From Plantibacter flavus (GTDB taxonomy: Bacteria > Actinomycetota > Actinomycetes > Actinomycetales > Microbacteriaceae): a stretch of 64,000 bases of DNA. The stretch lies in contig NZ_CP019402.1 in the NCBI RefSeq assembly GCF_002024505.1, forward strand, positions 806,001 to 870,000, read 5' to 3'. Shown here piece by piece: positions 26,154 through 34,498 of the stretch. Within the stretch, counting starts at the first letter, position 1. Each line of letters begins with the position of its first letter. The notes beneath the pieces are model-generated. The model did no database searches. It saw only the letters and a list, made by a program, of their open reading frames with translations, and was not told the origin of the DNA. A program made the position numbers and the translations under genes.

Positions 26154-27479
26154 TCAGCGTCCCGTCTCGGCGAGGAACGCCGGTACCGTGTCGAAGGTGA
26201 AGGTGCGGGCGATCCGCGCGGCGTCGCCGTAGTCGATCTCGGAGACGGTGCGCGTGCCCGGGGTGTTCAGGTAGGCGCGGTTCTGGTCGACCTCCAGCTG
26301 GACGCCCATGGCGAGGTCGGCTGCACCGACGAGTGCGGCCGCGGTCCCCGTCACGGCGCCGGTGGCACCGTCGAGGACGAGGAGGTCGCCGGTCGTCGTG
26401 AGGCCCACGACGTGCTGGTCGCGGTCGTCGACGGCGGTGACCAGCTGCAGGGGTGCGGGGGTCGGCAGCAGCGCCCAACTACGTTCGCGGGTGTCGAGCA
26501 GCCAGGCGCCGGAGGTGCCGGCGACGGCGGCGACCGTCGGACGGCCGGGACGCGCGTGGAAGGACGTCGCGCGGTCGTCGGCGGCGACAGCCTGTGGATA
26601 GGGGATCGCCTCGAACGTGGGGACCGGGTCGGCCTCGCTCGAGCTGCGGTCGACGAGGGCGAGGACCGCGCCCTCCGCGCAGCCGATGACGACGCCGACG
26701 TTCGTCGTGATGCTGCCGGCCGGATCGGTGCACCCGGCGAGCACCGCGTCGGCAGCGGTCACGGACGCCGACGAAGGGTCGAGGAGGTCGCCGTCGACGC
26801 CATGGAGATGCAGCTTCCCGCTCCCGTCGGTCGCGACGACGGTCTCGCCGATCGGCACGGTGAGCCCGGGAGCACCGGGCGAGGTCCGGATCCGACCGGA
26901 CTGCGTGATGTCGCCCGTGCCGAGTGCGGCGGTGTCGAGCAGGAGTGTCTCGCCCGAACCGGCGAACCGCACGGCGGTGGTCGTCGAACCGGCGGTGATC
27001 GTCGCTGGTCCGTCGCCCTCGATCTCGCCGACGACCCGCGCCTCGGCGCGGTAGTAGTGCTGGTGGTCCTCATGATCGACCGTCCACACACCGGTGTCGA
27101 TGATCGTCACGGTGCCGGTGGGCTCGGACTGCGCGGCGACGAACCGGCCGTCGCCCGTGAGCGCCGAGATCGGGCCGAGCTCGGCGAGCGTCGTGCGCTC
27201 CTCGCTGAGCAGGTCGGTCAGCTCGACGGTGCCGTCGACGTCGGCGGTCGCGAGGTGTAGTTGCGGCTCGGGGAGCTCACTCGCGCCCTCGACGTAGCCG
27301 TGTCCGCGCGGTTCGTCCGAGGCCGACGCGGTGGGTGATGCCGACCCCTGCGGCGCGCAGGCGCTGAGGGTCAGTGCGAGGGCGCCGAGAGTGAGCGCGG
27401 TGCGTGTGACGCGGGGGAGCCGGTCGTCGGTCGGGCGGGAGCCGCCTGGTCGGATGGTCGGTCGGAGGAGTCGGTGCAC
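26154..27479 (-). CDS. aztD: AztD-like zinc metallochaperone lipoprotein, copy 2
   Basis: 441 residues from GTG at 27479, which has GGAAAG upstream and places the signal sequence ALTLGALALTLSAC correctly. The start lies inside aztB, overlapping it by 109 bases in another frame. The body is a beta-propeller like the other AztD copy, with LAGCTDPAGS...VVIGCAEGAVLAL as the shared cysteine pattern. A distinctive metal-binding-like segment DHEDHQHYY lies at about residue 135. The His-rich loop suggests this copy carries the main zinc site. It sits between aztB and aztC and is probably co-transcribed with them. Confidence 0.78.
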   Translation of the reverse strand: MHRLLRPTIRPGGSRPTDDRLPRVTRTALTLGALALTLSACAPQGSASPTASASDEPRGHGYVEGASELPEPQLHLATADVDGTVELTDLLSEERTTLAELGPISALTGDGRFVAAQSEPTGTVTIIDTGVWTVDHEDHQHYYRAEARVVGEIEGDGPATITAGSTTTAVRFAGSGETLLLDTAALGTGDITQSGRIRTSPGAPGLTVPIGETVVATDGSGKLHLHGVDGDLLDPSSASVTAADAVLAGCTDPAGSITTNVGVVIGCAEGAVLALVDRSSSEADPVPTFEAIPYPQAVAADDRATSFHARPGRPTVAAVAGTSGAWLLDTRERSWALLPTPAPLQLVTAVDDRDQHVVGLTTTGDLLVLDGATGAVTGTAAALVGAADLAMGVQLEVDQNRAYLNTPGTRTVSEIDYGDAARIARTFTFDTVPAFLAETGR

Positions 27480-28369
27480 GGTGCGCTTTCCAGGTGGGTC
27501 GGTTCGGAGAGGTGGTCGTCGGGGTGGTCGAGGTGTCGGTCGGTGGGCCGCCGGAGCCGTCCGACGAGCGCCCGCGCGCCCCAGGACACCGTGGCGAGCA
27601 GGATCGAGCAGGCGGCGATGGACGCTCCGGCCGCGGTGTCGCCGTACCAGGAGAGGAGCAGGCCGAGCAGCACGGCGAGGCCGCCGAAGCCCGAGGCGAG
27701 CAGCATGATGAGCGGTATGCGACGCGCCCAATGGGCCGCGGCGACGGCCGGCCCGAGGAGGAGGGCCACGACGAGCAGCGTGCCGACGGCACTGTAGGAG
27801 GCGACGACCGCGAGGGTCACGAGGCCGACGAGCATCGCGTGGGCGAGTCTCGGCCGGAGGCCCATGGTCTGCGCGACCCGGCGGTCGAAGGCGAGCGCGA
27901 CGAACGGGCGGTGGAAGGCGACCGCGACGCCCACGGTGACGAGAAGGGCGATGGCGAGGCCCGCCAGGTCCGCGGGCCGGATGGCGAGGATGTCGCCGAA
28001 GAGGATCGCCGTGAGGTCCGTGGCGAACGATCTGCTCGACGACACGATGATGACCCCGAGGGCCAGCATGCCGACGAAGAGGAGACCGATCGAGGTGTCG
28101 TGGGACAGCCTCCCGCGCCGCGAGACGAGGCTGACGCCGGCGGTCATGACGACTGCGCTGAAGGCTGCGCCGGCGACCGGCGGCAGGCCGAGGAGCGCGG
28201 CGGTGGCGACGCCGGGCAGCATGCCGTGGGCCATCGCCTCCCCGAGGAACGCGAGGCCGCGGAGGACGACCCAGGTGCCCACGACACCGCAGACGGCCGC
28301 CACCAGCAGACCGCCGACGAGGGCGCGCAGGAGGAAGGCCGCGGTGAACGGCTCGGTGATCCAGGTCAT
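27371..28369 (-). CDS. aztB: Zinc ABC importer permease (AztB/ZnuB class)
   Basis: 332 residues, with eight or so membrane helices of the metal ABC-3 permease family. Typical blocks are LRGLAFLGEAMAHGMLPGVA and GLRPRLAHAMLVGLVTLAVVASYSAVGTLLVVALLLGPA (27730-27870). The usual family length is near 285. The extra C-terminal tail contains HLDHPDDHLSEPTHLE and may bind metal, but part of it is read through the start of the next gene. It begins 50 bases from divergent aztA, with a Zur-like box between them. Confidence 0.9.
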   Translation of the reverse strand: MTWITEPFTAAFLLRALVGGLLVAAVCGVVGTWVVLRGLAFLGEAMAHGMLPGVATAALLGLPPVAGAAFSAVVMTAGVSLVSRRGRLSHDTSIGLLFVGMLALGVIIVSSSRSFATDLTAILFGDILAIRPADLAGLAIALLVTVGVAVAFHRPFVALAFDRRVAQTMGLRPRLAHAMLVGLVTLAVVASYSAVGTLLVVALLLGPAVAAAHWARRIPLIMLLASGFGGLAVLLGLLLSWYGDTAAGASIAACSILLATVSWGARALVGRLRRPTDRHLDHPDDHLSEPTHLESAPCTDSSDRPSDQAAPARPTTGSPASHAPRSLSAPSH

Positions 28370-28385
28370 GGTCGAGCACTCTACA

Positions 28386-28400
28386 TGAAAACGATTCTCA
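28386..28400. promoter_or_regulatory. Zur-like operator between aztB and aztA
   Basis: TGAAAACGATTCTCA is an AT-rich imperfect palindrome that closely matches the actinobacterial Zur consensus (TGAAAATNATTTTCA). It is centred in the 50-base gap between the two start codons, so one bound repressor could shut off both directions. The sequence TATTGA at 28402-28407 is a possible -10 box for aztA. Confidence 0.75.
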
Positions 28401-28419
28401 ATATTGATAGGGTCGTGGC

Positions 28420-29112
28420 ATGCGATCCACGACGAGCACCCCTCGCCCTCCGACGGCAGGTCGACCCGTCGTGTCCGGCATCCGACTCCGCGACGTGACG
28501 GCCGAGTACGACGGCGCGCGCGTCCTGCACGGGATCTCGGTCGAGGTCGGCGTGGCCGCCATCACCGTCGTCACCGGGGCGAACGGGGCGGGGAAGTCGA
28601 CGCTGCTCGCGGTGATCGCGGGCCTGCACCGACCGAGCTCGGGCGGCGTCGACGGCCTCGACGGTCGGTCCGCCGCCTACGTCCCGCAACGCAGTGCCGT
28701 GCCCGAGCGCTTCCCGGTCACGGTGCGCGATGTCGCATCGATGGGACGCTGGCCGACGCTGCGTCGCTGGTGGGGTCGACTCGGGGCGAGGGACCGCCGC
28801 ATCGTCGACGAGAGCCTCGCCCGCCTCGACGTCCTGCACCTCGCCGGACGCTCCTTCGGTGAGCTGTCGGGTGGACAGCGCCAGCGGGTCCTCGTCGCGC
28901 AGGCGCTCGCGCGTGAGGCCGACCTCCTGCTGCTCGACGAACCGACCGTCGGTCTCGATCGTGCGGCTGGGCTGGCGATCCGCGAGGTGCTCCGGGCGGA
29001 GGCCGACCGTGGCGCGACGGTGGTGGAGGTGAGCCACGATCCGGTCGCGGTCGCCGAGGCCGACGCGCGGCTGCATCTCGAGGCCGGCTGTCTCGTCGAG
29101 GCTCCGCGGTGA
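28420..29112 (+). CDS. aztA: Zinc ABC importer ATPase (AztA/ZnuC class)
   Basis: 230 residues. Walker A GANGAGKST, signature LSGGQRQR and Walker B LLLLDEPTVGLD are all intact. The Q-loop is YVPQRS, and the segment SMGRWPTLRRW is typical of metal-type ATPases. It is transcribed away from aztB across a 50-base gap with a Zur-like box, so expression should rise under zinc shortage. It supplies energy to AztB. Confidence 0.92.
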   Translation: MRSTTSTPRPPTAGRPVVSGIRLRDVTAEYDGARVLHGISVEVGVAAITVVTGANGAGKSTLLAVIAGLHRPSSGGVDGLDGRSAAYVPQRSAVPERFPVTVRDVASMGRWPTLRRWWGRLGARDRRIVDESLARLDVLHLAGRSFGELSGGQRQRVLVAQALAREADLLLLDEPTVGLDRAAGLAIREVLRAEADRGATVVEVSHDPVAVAEADARLHLEAGCLVEAPR

Positions 29113-29173
29113 ACCGGCTGGGGATCGCCCGGCGACCCGTCTACCGCCCCGGGCGCGTTGCTAGAGTTTTCGC

Positions 29174-29518
29174 ATGAGCCAGGCCGAGCAGCAACCCGAA
29201 CCCACGACCGGCGCCGCTGCGGCGGACGACCAGGCGGCCACCGAGCGATTGGGTCGCCTGCGGAGCAGCATCGACAACATCGACGCGGCGCTCGTCCACC
29301 TGCTGGCCGAGCGGTTCAAGTGCACCCAGGAGGTCGGTCGTCTGAAGGCCGAGCACGACATGCCCGCGAGCGATCCGGCGCGCGAACAGCGGCAGATCAC
29401 CCGTCTCCGGGCGCTCGCCGAAGAGTCGCACCTCGACCCGGCCTTCGCCGAGAAGTGGTTCAACTTCGTCGTCGCCGAGGTCATCCACCACCACGAGCGT
29501 CTCGCCAACCAGCACTGA
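29174..29518 (+). CDS. Chorismate mutase (AroQ class)
   Basis: 114 residues. It converts chorismate to prephenate for phenylalanine and tyrosine. R30, R47 and K58 have the same spacing (17 and 11) as the active-site R11, R28 and K39 of E. coli chorismate mutase. The segment IDNIDAALVHLLAERFKC is a family signature. The first 20 residues are a disordered extension. There is no signal peptide, so it is the cytoplasmic form. It starts 61 bases after aztA. Confidence 0.92.
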   Translation: MSQAEQQPEPTTGAAAADDQAATERLGRLRSSIDNIDAALVHLLAERFKCTQEVGRLKAEHDMPASDPAREQRQITRLRALAEESHLDPAFAEKWFNFVVAEVIHHHERLANQH

Positions 29519-29538
29519 TCCCGCGTGTTCCCTTCGGC

Positions 29539-29702
29539 CAGCGCGGTGCGCTGACGCGAGCGCGGGTCTGTGGCGTGAGTGCGGGTCTCCGGAGGGTCGC
29601 GCCCACGCGCGTGGCCCGCGGTGAAGCCCGTTCGCGTGCGATCAGGCCCGTCCGCCCACACTCGGCCCGATTCGCTCGCGGTCGCGTCGGCGCACCGCGC
29701 TG
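29539..29702. repeat. Palindromic mosaic element A
   Basis: The core CAGCGCGGTGCGCTG (29539-29553) and a one-mismatch inverted copy (29688-29702) bound a 164-base non-coding stretch. The interior carries GCGAGCGCGGGTCT-type blocks and CGGGTCTCCGGAGGG, shared in inverted form with elements B and C. Confidence 0.75.
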
Positions 29703-29776
29703 GCACCTCGGGTGAGCCAGGGCAAGGGGTGACGCTTCTTCGGGCGGTGTCCAGCGTCCTACGCCATCATGAGTCC

Positions 29777-30718
29777 ATGACCTGGAACGCCGACTCCCTG
29801 CCCGATCAGACCGGACGCGTCGTCCTCGTCACCGGAGCGAACGCCGGCCTCGGCTTCTGGACGAGTCTCGGGCTCGCACGAGCGGGCGCGGAGGTCGTGC
29901 TCGCGTCGCGGAGTGCGACCAAGACCCAGGCGGCGATGCGCGCGATCCGGGTGAAGGTGCCCGACGCCCGGCTCAGCCACCTCCCCTTCGACACCTCCTC
30001 GCTCGATTCGGCGCGCGCGGCGGGTGAGCGACTCGCGGACCTCGACCGTCTCGACGCCCTCGTCGCGAACGCCGGGATGGTGCACATGCCGAAGGAGCGG
30101 CAGGAGACGGCCGACGGCATCGAGCTGGTCTTCGCGACGAACGTCGTGGGCCACGCCGCCCTGCTCGCCGAAGCCCTGCCGGTGTTGCAGCGCACAGCGG
30201 ACGCCCACGATTCCGCGCCGCGCGTCGTGCTCCTCGGAAGCCTCTCCACCCTGCTCGTCCGGTTCCACGGCGATGACCTGCAACTCCGCGACGGGTACAG
30301 CGGCTGGCAGGCGTACGCCCAGTCCAAGATCGCCCTCTCGTCGCTCGGCTTCGAGCTCGACCGTCGGCTCGCGGCGTCGCACAGCACCGTCCGGGCCCTC
30401 GTCGCACACCCCGGCTACTCGGTCAACGGACTCGACCGTCGCGTCCCCGGCGTCAACGAGCCGACCCGTGGGCGACGCTTCTCCGACACCCTGCAGTCCG
30501 TCTACGCGCAGAGCAAGCAGCGGGGTGCCGAGCCGACCCTCCGAGCGGTCACCGACGAGGCGGCCGACGGAGGTTGGTTCTACGGTCCCCGGTGGTTGAC
30601 GAAGGGCGACGCCGTCCGACAGACGCCGGCAGCGATCACGACCGATCGAGACGTCGCGTCGGCGCTCTGGACCGACCTCGAGCGGCTCATCGGGACGCCC
30701 ATCCTCCCGACCTCGTAA
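29777..30718 (+). CDS. Short-chain dehydrogenase/reductase
   Basis: 313 residues. The nucleotide-binding motif TGANAGLG is near residue 20, the structural NAG motif is in ALVANAGMVH, the catalytic serine is in LLGSLST and the catalytic pair is YAQSK. Length and the region after the active site resemble the retinol dehydrogenase/protochlorophyllide reductase-like branch. The ATG at 29777 begins right before the fold; the open frame upstream crosses repeat element A and is not coding. The substrate is unknown. Confidence 0.9.
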   Translation: MTWNADSLPDQTGRVVLVTGANAGLGFWTSLGLARAGAEVVLASRSATKTQAAMRAIRVKVPDARLSHLPFDTSSLDSARAAGERLADLDRLDALVANAGMVHMPKERQETADGIELVFATNVVGHAALLAEALPVLQRTADAHDSAPRVVLLGSLSTLLVRFHGDDLQLRDGYSGWQAYAQSKIALSSLGFELDRRLAASHSTVRALVAHPGYSVNGLDRRVPGVNEPTRGRRFSDTLQSVYAQSKQRGAEPTLRAVTDEAADGGWFYGPRWLTKGDAVRQTPAAITTDRDVASALWTDLERLIGTPILPTS

Positions 30719-30728
30719 CCGCAGCCGT

Positions 30729-30910
30729 CAGCGCACCGCGCCGGCACGAGCGCGGGGGAATCGGCCCCAGCGCGGTGCGCTCGCGTGACGGCGCCTCAAC
30801 CGGCGTGACTGCGGGCCATGGCGCCGAGCGCACCCCTCCGGAGACCCGCGCTCGCGCCACAGACCCGCGCTCGCGCCACAGACCCGCGCTGACGTCAGCG
30901 CACCGCGCTG
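30729..30910. repeat. Palindromic mosaic element B
   Basis: Three copies of the core (30729-30743, 30768-30782, 30896-30910) in alternating orientation fill the gap between the SDR and the FadR-type gene. The right half holds three 19-base tandem units starting at 30842. The block CCCTCCGGAGACCCGCGCTC is shared with element C. Confidence 0.78.
30842..30898. repeat. Three 19-bp tandem repeats inside element B
   Basis: AGACCCGCGCTCGCGCCAC occurs at 30842-30860 and again at 30861-30879; the third unit (30880-30898) keeps the first 11 bases and then changes. Confidence 0.8.
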
Positions 30911-30923
30911 GCGCAACCAGAGC

Positions 30924-31616
30924 TCAGTCGGCGGGGGTGGCCGGCGGTTGGAGGACGCGCAACCACTCCTCGGTCTGGGCGACATGCGCTGATGCCGCCC
31001 CGGCGGCCCCGACGGGGTCGCGCGAGATGATCGCCTCGGTCATCGCCCGGTGACCGCGGTTGCTGACCCGACGCAGCTCATCGCCGGCGGGCAGGCTGAA
31101 GACGTCGTAGGCACGTGATCGCGACCGGAAGACCTGGAGCAGAGCTGTCAGCGTGGCGTTCCCGGCCGTCCGTGCGATGAGTTCGTGGAACCGGTGGTCA
31201 AGCTCGCTCGACTCAGCGGGGTCGGTCGTGCGTTCCATCGCCTCCACGAGCTCGGCGAGTTCGGCGCGCACCTCGTCGCTCGCGCGGGCAGCGGCCTGCG
31301 AGGTGGCATGGGTCTCGAGTACCCGCCGCAGCTCGTACATCTGCAGGAGACCGTCGAGGGGGAGGAGATCGACCGTGAGCGACAGGCTGCCGATGATCTC
31401 CTCGGGCCGGAGCATCGACACGTAGGTGCCCGAGCCGTGCCGCGACTCGATGATCCCGAGGGCGGCCAGCATGCGGACGGCCTCACGGAGGGACCCGCGT
31501 GACACGCCGAGTTCGTCGCAGAGCTCGTTCTCGGCCGGGAACCGCTGCCCCGCCACGAGTCGTCCCGACGCGATCATGTGTCGCAGGCCGTGGAACGCGG
31601 TGTCGACTGCGGACAT
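30924..31616 (-). CDS. GntR/FadR-family regulator (FCD domain)
   Basis: 230 residues. The winged helix reads AENELCDELGVSRGSLREAV with the wing GIIESRHGSGTYV, typical of FadR-type GntR proteins. The helical FCD ligand domain follows, with metal/ligand-site histidines in LDHRFHELIARTAGN and later His residues. The ATG at 31616 has AGGAGGAG just upstream; an in-frame start ten codons earlier is weaker. It is divergent from the PLP enzyme-ABC importer operon and is its likely repressor, through palindromes in the 237-base gap. Confidence 0.92.
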   Translation of the reverse strand: MSAVDTAFHGLRHMIASGRLVAGQRFPAENELCDELGVSRGSLREAVRMLAALGIIESRHGSGTYVSMLRPEEIIGSLSLTVDLLPLDGLLQMYELRRVLETHATSQAAARASDEVRAELAELVEAMERTTDPAESSELDHRFHELIARTAGNATLTALLQVFRSRSRAYDVFSLPAGDELRRVSNRGHRAMTEAIISRDPVGAAGAASAHVAQTEEWLRVLQPPATPAD

Positions 31617-31691
31617 GCGGCTCCTCCTCAGGGGTCGTCCCGCCATCGTAGCGGCCCGTCACCGGTGATCCGCGAGCCGCCGCGGACCATG

Positions 31692-31792
31692 AGACATCCG
31701 ATGACTCCACCTTCGAAGACCAAGTCATCCGATGAGTCGATCCGGAAACGACCTGAGCGATCACTTGTAACACGACAGAAACCCAAGTCATC
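31692..31792. promoter_or_regulatory. Operator cluster for the FadR-type regulator
   Basis: Two imperfect 15-base palindromes, AGACATCCGATGACT (31692-31706) and AGTCATCCGATGAGT (31723-31737), are exactly 31 bases apart. A half-site AGTCATC lies at 31786, another 63 bases on. Between them TTGTAACACGA (31765-31775) fits the general FadR-type pattern TNGTNNNACNA. All are in the divergent promoter region. Confidence 0.6.
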
Positions 31793-31853
31793 AAACGTTG
31801 CCCCTATGGTTATCGGACAATCCACTGCATAATCGACTCGGAGGAACGTCACT

Positions 31854-33086
31854 GTGGACACTCGCACCATCGCACGGCCAGCGCCGCTCACGCTCGGCGA
31901 CGGCCGACCGGCAACGGCCGGGTGGACGCTGGATCCGACCAAGCGCCACATCAACCACGGATCCTTCGGGGCGGTCCCGATCGTCGCGCAGGAGCACCAG
32001 CAGGCCCTCCGCCGCGAGATGGAGGCCGCACCCCTCACCTGGTTCCCGGCCCTCCCCGCCAAGGTCGGCGCCGCCCGTGTCGGGGTCGCCGACTTCCTCG
32101 GGGCGTCGGTCGACCAGCTCGCCATGGTTCCGAACGCGAGCGCCGGGGCGAGCGTCGTCTTCTCCAGCCTCCCCGTGCAGCGCGGCCTCGAGATCATCGT
32201 CACCGACCACGGCTACGGCGCCGTCACGATGGGAGCGGAGCGCCTCGCGCGACGCTGGGGCGGCACCGTCCGGACCGCCCGTATCCCGCTCGACGCCGAC
32301 GCGCAGACCGCCCACGACGCCGTCGTCGCCGAGTTCAGCAACCGCACGGCCCTCATCGTGATGGACCAGATCACCTCGCCGACCGCCCGACTCCTGCCGG
32401 TCCAGCAGATCGCCGCCACCGCCCGCGCCGCCGGCATCCCCACGCTCGTCGACGCCGCCCACGTGCCCGGCCTCTACGCCGATCCCATGCGCGACCTCGA
32501 CTGCGACTTCTGGGTCGGCAACCTGCACAAGTTCGGGTGCGCCCCGCGCGGTGCCGCCGTCCTCGTCGCCCGCAGCCCGCTCGCGCAGGAGCTCTACCCG
32601 CTCATCGACTCCTGGGGCTCCCCGTACCCGTTCCCGCAGCGCTTCGACACCCAGGGCACGGTCGACGTCACGAGCTACCTCGCCGCGGCGACCTCGCTCG
32701 GGTTCATCGAGGACGTCTGGGGCTGGTCGGCCGCCAGGGACTACATGACCGAGCTCGCCGACTACGCGGTCGAGGTGGTCGCCGACGCCGTGACCGCCAT
32801 CACCGGCGAGGACAGCCACGTCGACGTGGGCATGCCCGTCAACGCCCTCCGGCTCGTCAAGCTCCCGACCGGCCTCGCGACGACCCACGCGACCGCGGAC
32901 GGGCTCCGCGACCGCGTCTCCGCCGAGCTCGGTGTCGAGGGCGCGTTCACGAGCCTCGACGGGATCGGCTACGTCCGACTCTCCACCCACGTCTACAACA
33001 CCCCCGAGGACTTCGAACACTTCGCCGAGCACGCCGTCCCGGTGCTCGCGCGATGGGCCGAGGAGGAGCGCGCTGCCGCGAGCTGA
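31854..33086 (+). CDS. PLP-dependent aminotransferase class V-fold enzyme (isopenicillin N epimerase-like)
   Basis: 410 residues from GTG, with GGAGGAA upstream. The fold-type I motifs are NHGSFGAVP near residue 34, the PLP-ring aspartate in VDAAHVPG and the Schiff-base lysine K226 in GNLHKFGCAP. This pattern matches the isopenicillin N epimerase-like branch, which includes epimerases, desulfurases and C-S or C-N lyases. It is the first gene of an operon with a CUT1-type ABC importer, so the imported compound may be its substrate or a precursor. No beta-lactam genes are near, so the family name should not be read as function. Confidence 0.88.
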   Translation: MDTRTIARPAPLTLGDGRPATAGWTLDPTKRHINHGSFGAVPIVAQEHQQALRREMEAAPLTWFPALPAKVGAARVGVADFLGASVDQLAMVPNASAGASVVFSSLPVQRGLEIIVTDHGYGAVTMGAERLARRWGGTVRTARIPLDADAQTAHDAVVAEFSNRTALIVMDQITSPTARLLPVQQIAATARAAGIPTLVDAAHVPGLYADPMRDLDCDFWVGNLHKFGCAPRGAAVLVARSPLAQELYPLIDSWGSPYPFPQRFDTQGTVDVTSYLAAATSLGFIEDVWGWSAARDYMTELADYAVEVVADAVTAITGEDSHVDVGMPVNALRLVKLPTGLATTHATADGLRDRVSAELGVEGAFTSLDGIGYVRLSTHVYNTPEDFEHFAEHAVPVLARWAEEERAAAS

Positions 33087-33193
33087 GCGCGGACCCGCCC
33101 GACCCGACATCACCACACCTGCACCACCGCACCGGCACCACAGCATCCCCCCCCGCAGCACCCCCACCAGCACCACTCAAAGGAGAAGCGAGC

Positions 33194-34492
33194 ATGAGGA
33201 AGTCACGCGCAACGGCCGCCATCGGCCTGTCCGTCGTCACCGGCCTCGCCCTGTCGGCCTGTGCCGGCGGCGCGAGCGACGGCACCGTCACCCTGCAGAT
33301 GGTCGAGAGCCTGACCAACCCCGCCCGGACCGAGGTCCTGAAGTCGCTCATCGCGGACTTCGAGGCCGACAACCCGAAGATCAAGGTCGAGCTCATCTCG
33401 CCGCCGACCGACCAGGCCGACCAGAAGATCACCCAGATGCTGCAGTCCGGCTCCGGCGTCGACGTGCTCGAGGTCCGCGACATCACCGTCGGCCCGTTCT
33501 CCACCAACGGCTGGCTCGACGACATGAGCGGCGAGCTCGAGGACTGGAAGGGCTGGGACGACCTCACCGACAACGCGACGAAGTACGCGAAGGGCGAGGA
33601 CGGCAAGGTCTACTACGTGCCCTACGGTTTCTATGGTCTGAGCCTGTTCTACCGCACCGACCTCATCAAGGAGGCCGGCTTCGACGGGCCCCCGACGAGC
33701 TGGGACGACCTCCTCGAGCAGGCCTCGGCGATCCAGGACCCCTCGAAGAACCAGTTCGGCTACGCCTTCCGTGGCGGCACCAATGCGAACAGCAACGTCG
33801 TCGCGGCCATCGAGGCCTACGTCGCCGACGACCTCGACACCGAGAACGCGTTCAAGCTGACCAACGGCGACACGATCTTCTCCGCACCGGAGGCGCTCGA
33901 CGCCGTCAACACCTACTTCGACCTCTTCAAGGAGGCCTCGCCGCCGTCGTCCGTCGCGTGGGGCTACCCCGAGATGGTCGAAGGCTTCTCGAACGGCTCG
34001 ACCGCGTTCCTCCTGCAGGACCCCGAGGTCATCGCGACCGTCGAGCAGTCCGAGGCGATCACGGCCGATCAGTGGAGCACCGCTCCGCTGTTGACCGGTC
34101 CGACCGGCAAGGCCGCGCAGCCCATGGCGACCGCGGGCTGGGGCACGGCGGCGTCGAGCGAGCACAAGGCCGAGGCCGCGAAGCTCATCGAGTTCCTCTC
34201 CGAGGACAAGCAGGCCACCACCTTCGCCCAGGAGAACAGCCTCGTCCCGATCGTCAAGAGCGCGGCGGACAGCGACTTCTACAAGACCGGCCCGTGGGCC
34301 AGCTACGTCACGATGAACGAGAACCCGGACACCTACCTGAGCGTCACGCAGCCGCGCGGCTCCTCCTGGTGGACCGAGTGGATCCAGAAGTCCGACTCGG
34401 AGATCCAGCAGGTCCTCATCGGCCAGCTGACGCCGGAGAAGCTCCTCGCGGGCTGGGACGAGTACTGGACCGAGAAGTGGAAGAGCGAGTAA
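33194..34492 (+). CDS. CUT1-type ABC substrate-binding lipoprotein
   Basis: 432 residues. The lipobox LSAC follows a short signal sequence, and the ATG has AGGAGAAG upstream. The body is a family 1 extracellular solute-binding fold (MalE/UgpB class), with VYYVPYGFYGLSLFYRTDL and a C-terminal Trp-rich stretch. The usual ligands are oligosaccharides, but some relatives bind glycerol phosphodiesters or amine compounds. It lies 107 bases after the PLP enzyme gene and six bases before the first permease gene. Confidence 0.92.
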   Translation: MRKSRATAAIGLSVVTGLALSACAGGASDGTVTLQMVESLTNPARTEVLKSLIADFEADNPKIKVELISPPTDQADQKITQMLQSGSGVDVLEVRDITVGPFSTNGWLDDMSGELEDWKGWDDLTDNATKYAKGEDGKVYYVPYGFYGLSLFYRTDLIKEAGFDGPPTSWDDLLEQASAIQDPSKNQFGYAFRGGTNANSNVVAAIEAYVADDLDTENAFKLTNGDTIFSAPEALDAVNTYFDLFKEASPPSSVAWGYPEMVEGFSNGSTAFLLQDPEVIATVEQSEAITADQWSTAPLLTGPTGKAAQPMATAGWGTAASSEHKAEAAKLIEFLSEDKQATTFAQENSLVPIVKSAADSDFYKTGPWASYVTMNENPDTYLSVTQPRGSSWWTEWIQKSDSEIQQVLIGQLTPEKLLAGWDEYWTEKWKSE

Positions 34493-34498
34493 CCGTCC

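Noticed and set aside
28381..28420. Fur box instead of Zur box
   Set aside because: The palindrome resembles both, but the flanking genes are AztABCD-type zinc transport genes, which favours Zur.
31854..33086. Isopenicillin N epimerase in a beta-lactam cluster
   Set aside because: Only fold-level similarity is visible; no ACV synthetase or isopenicillin synthase genes are nearby.
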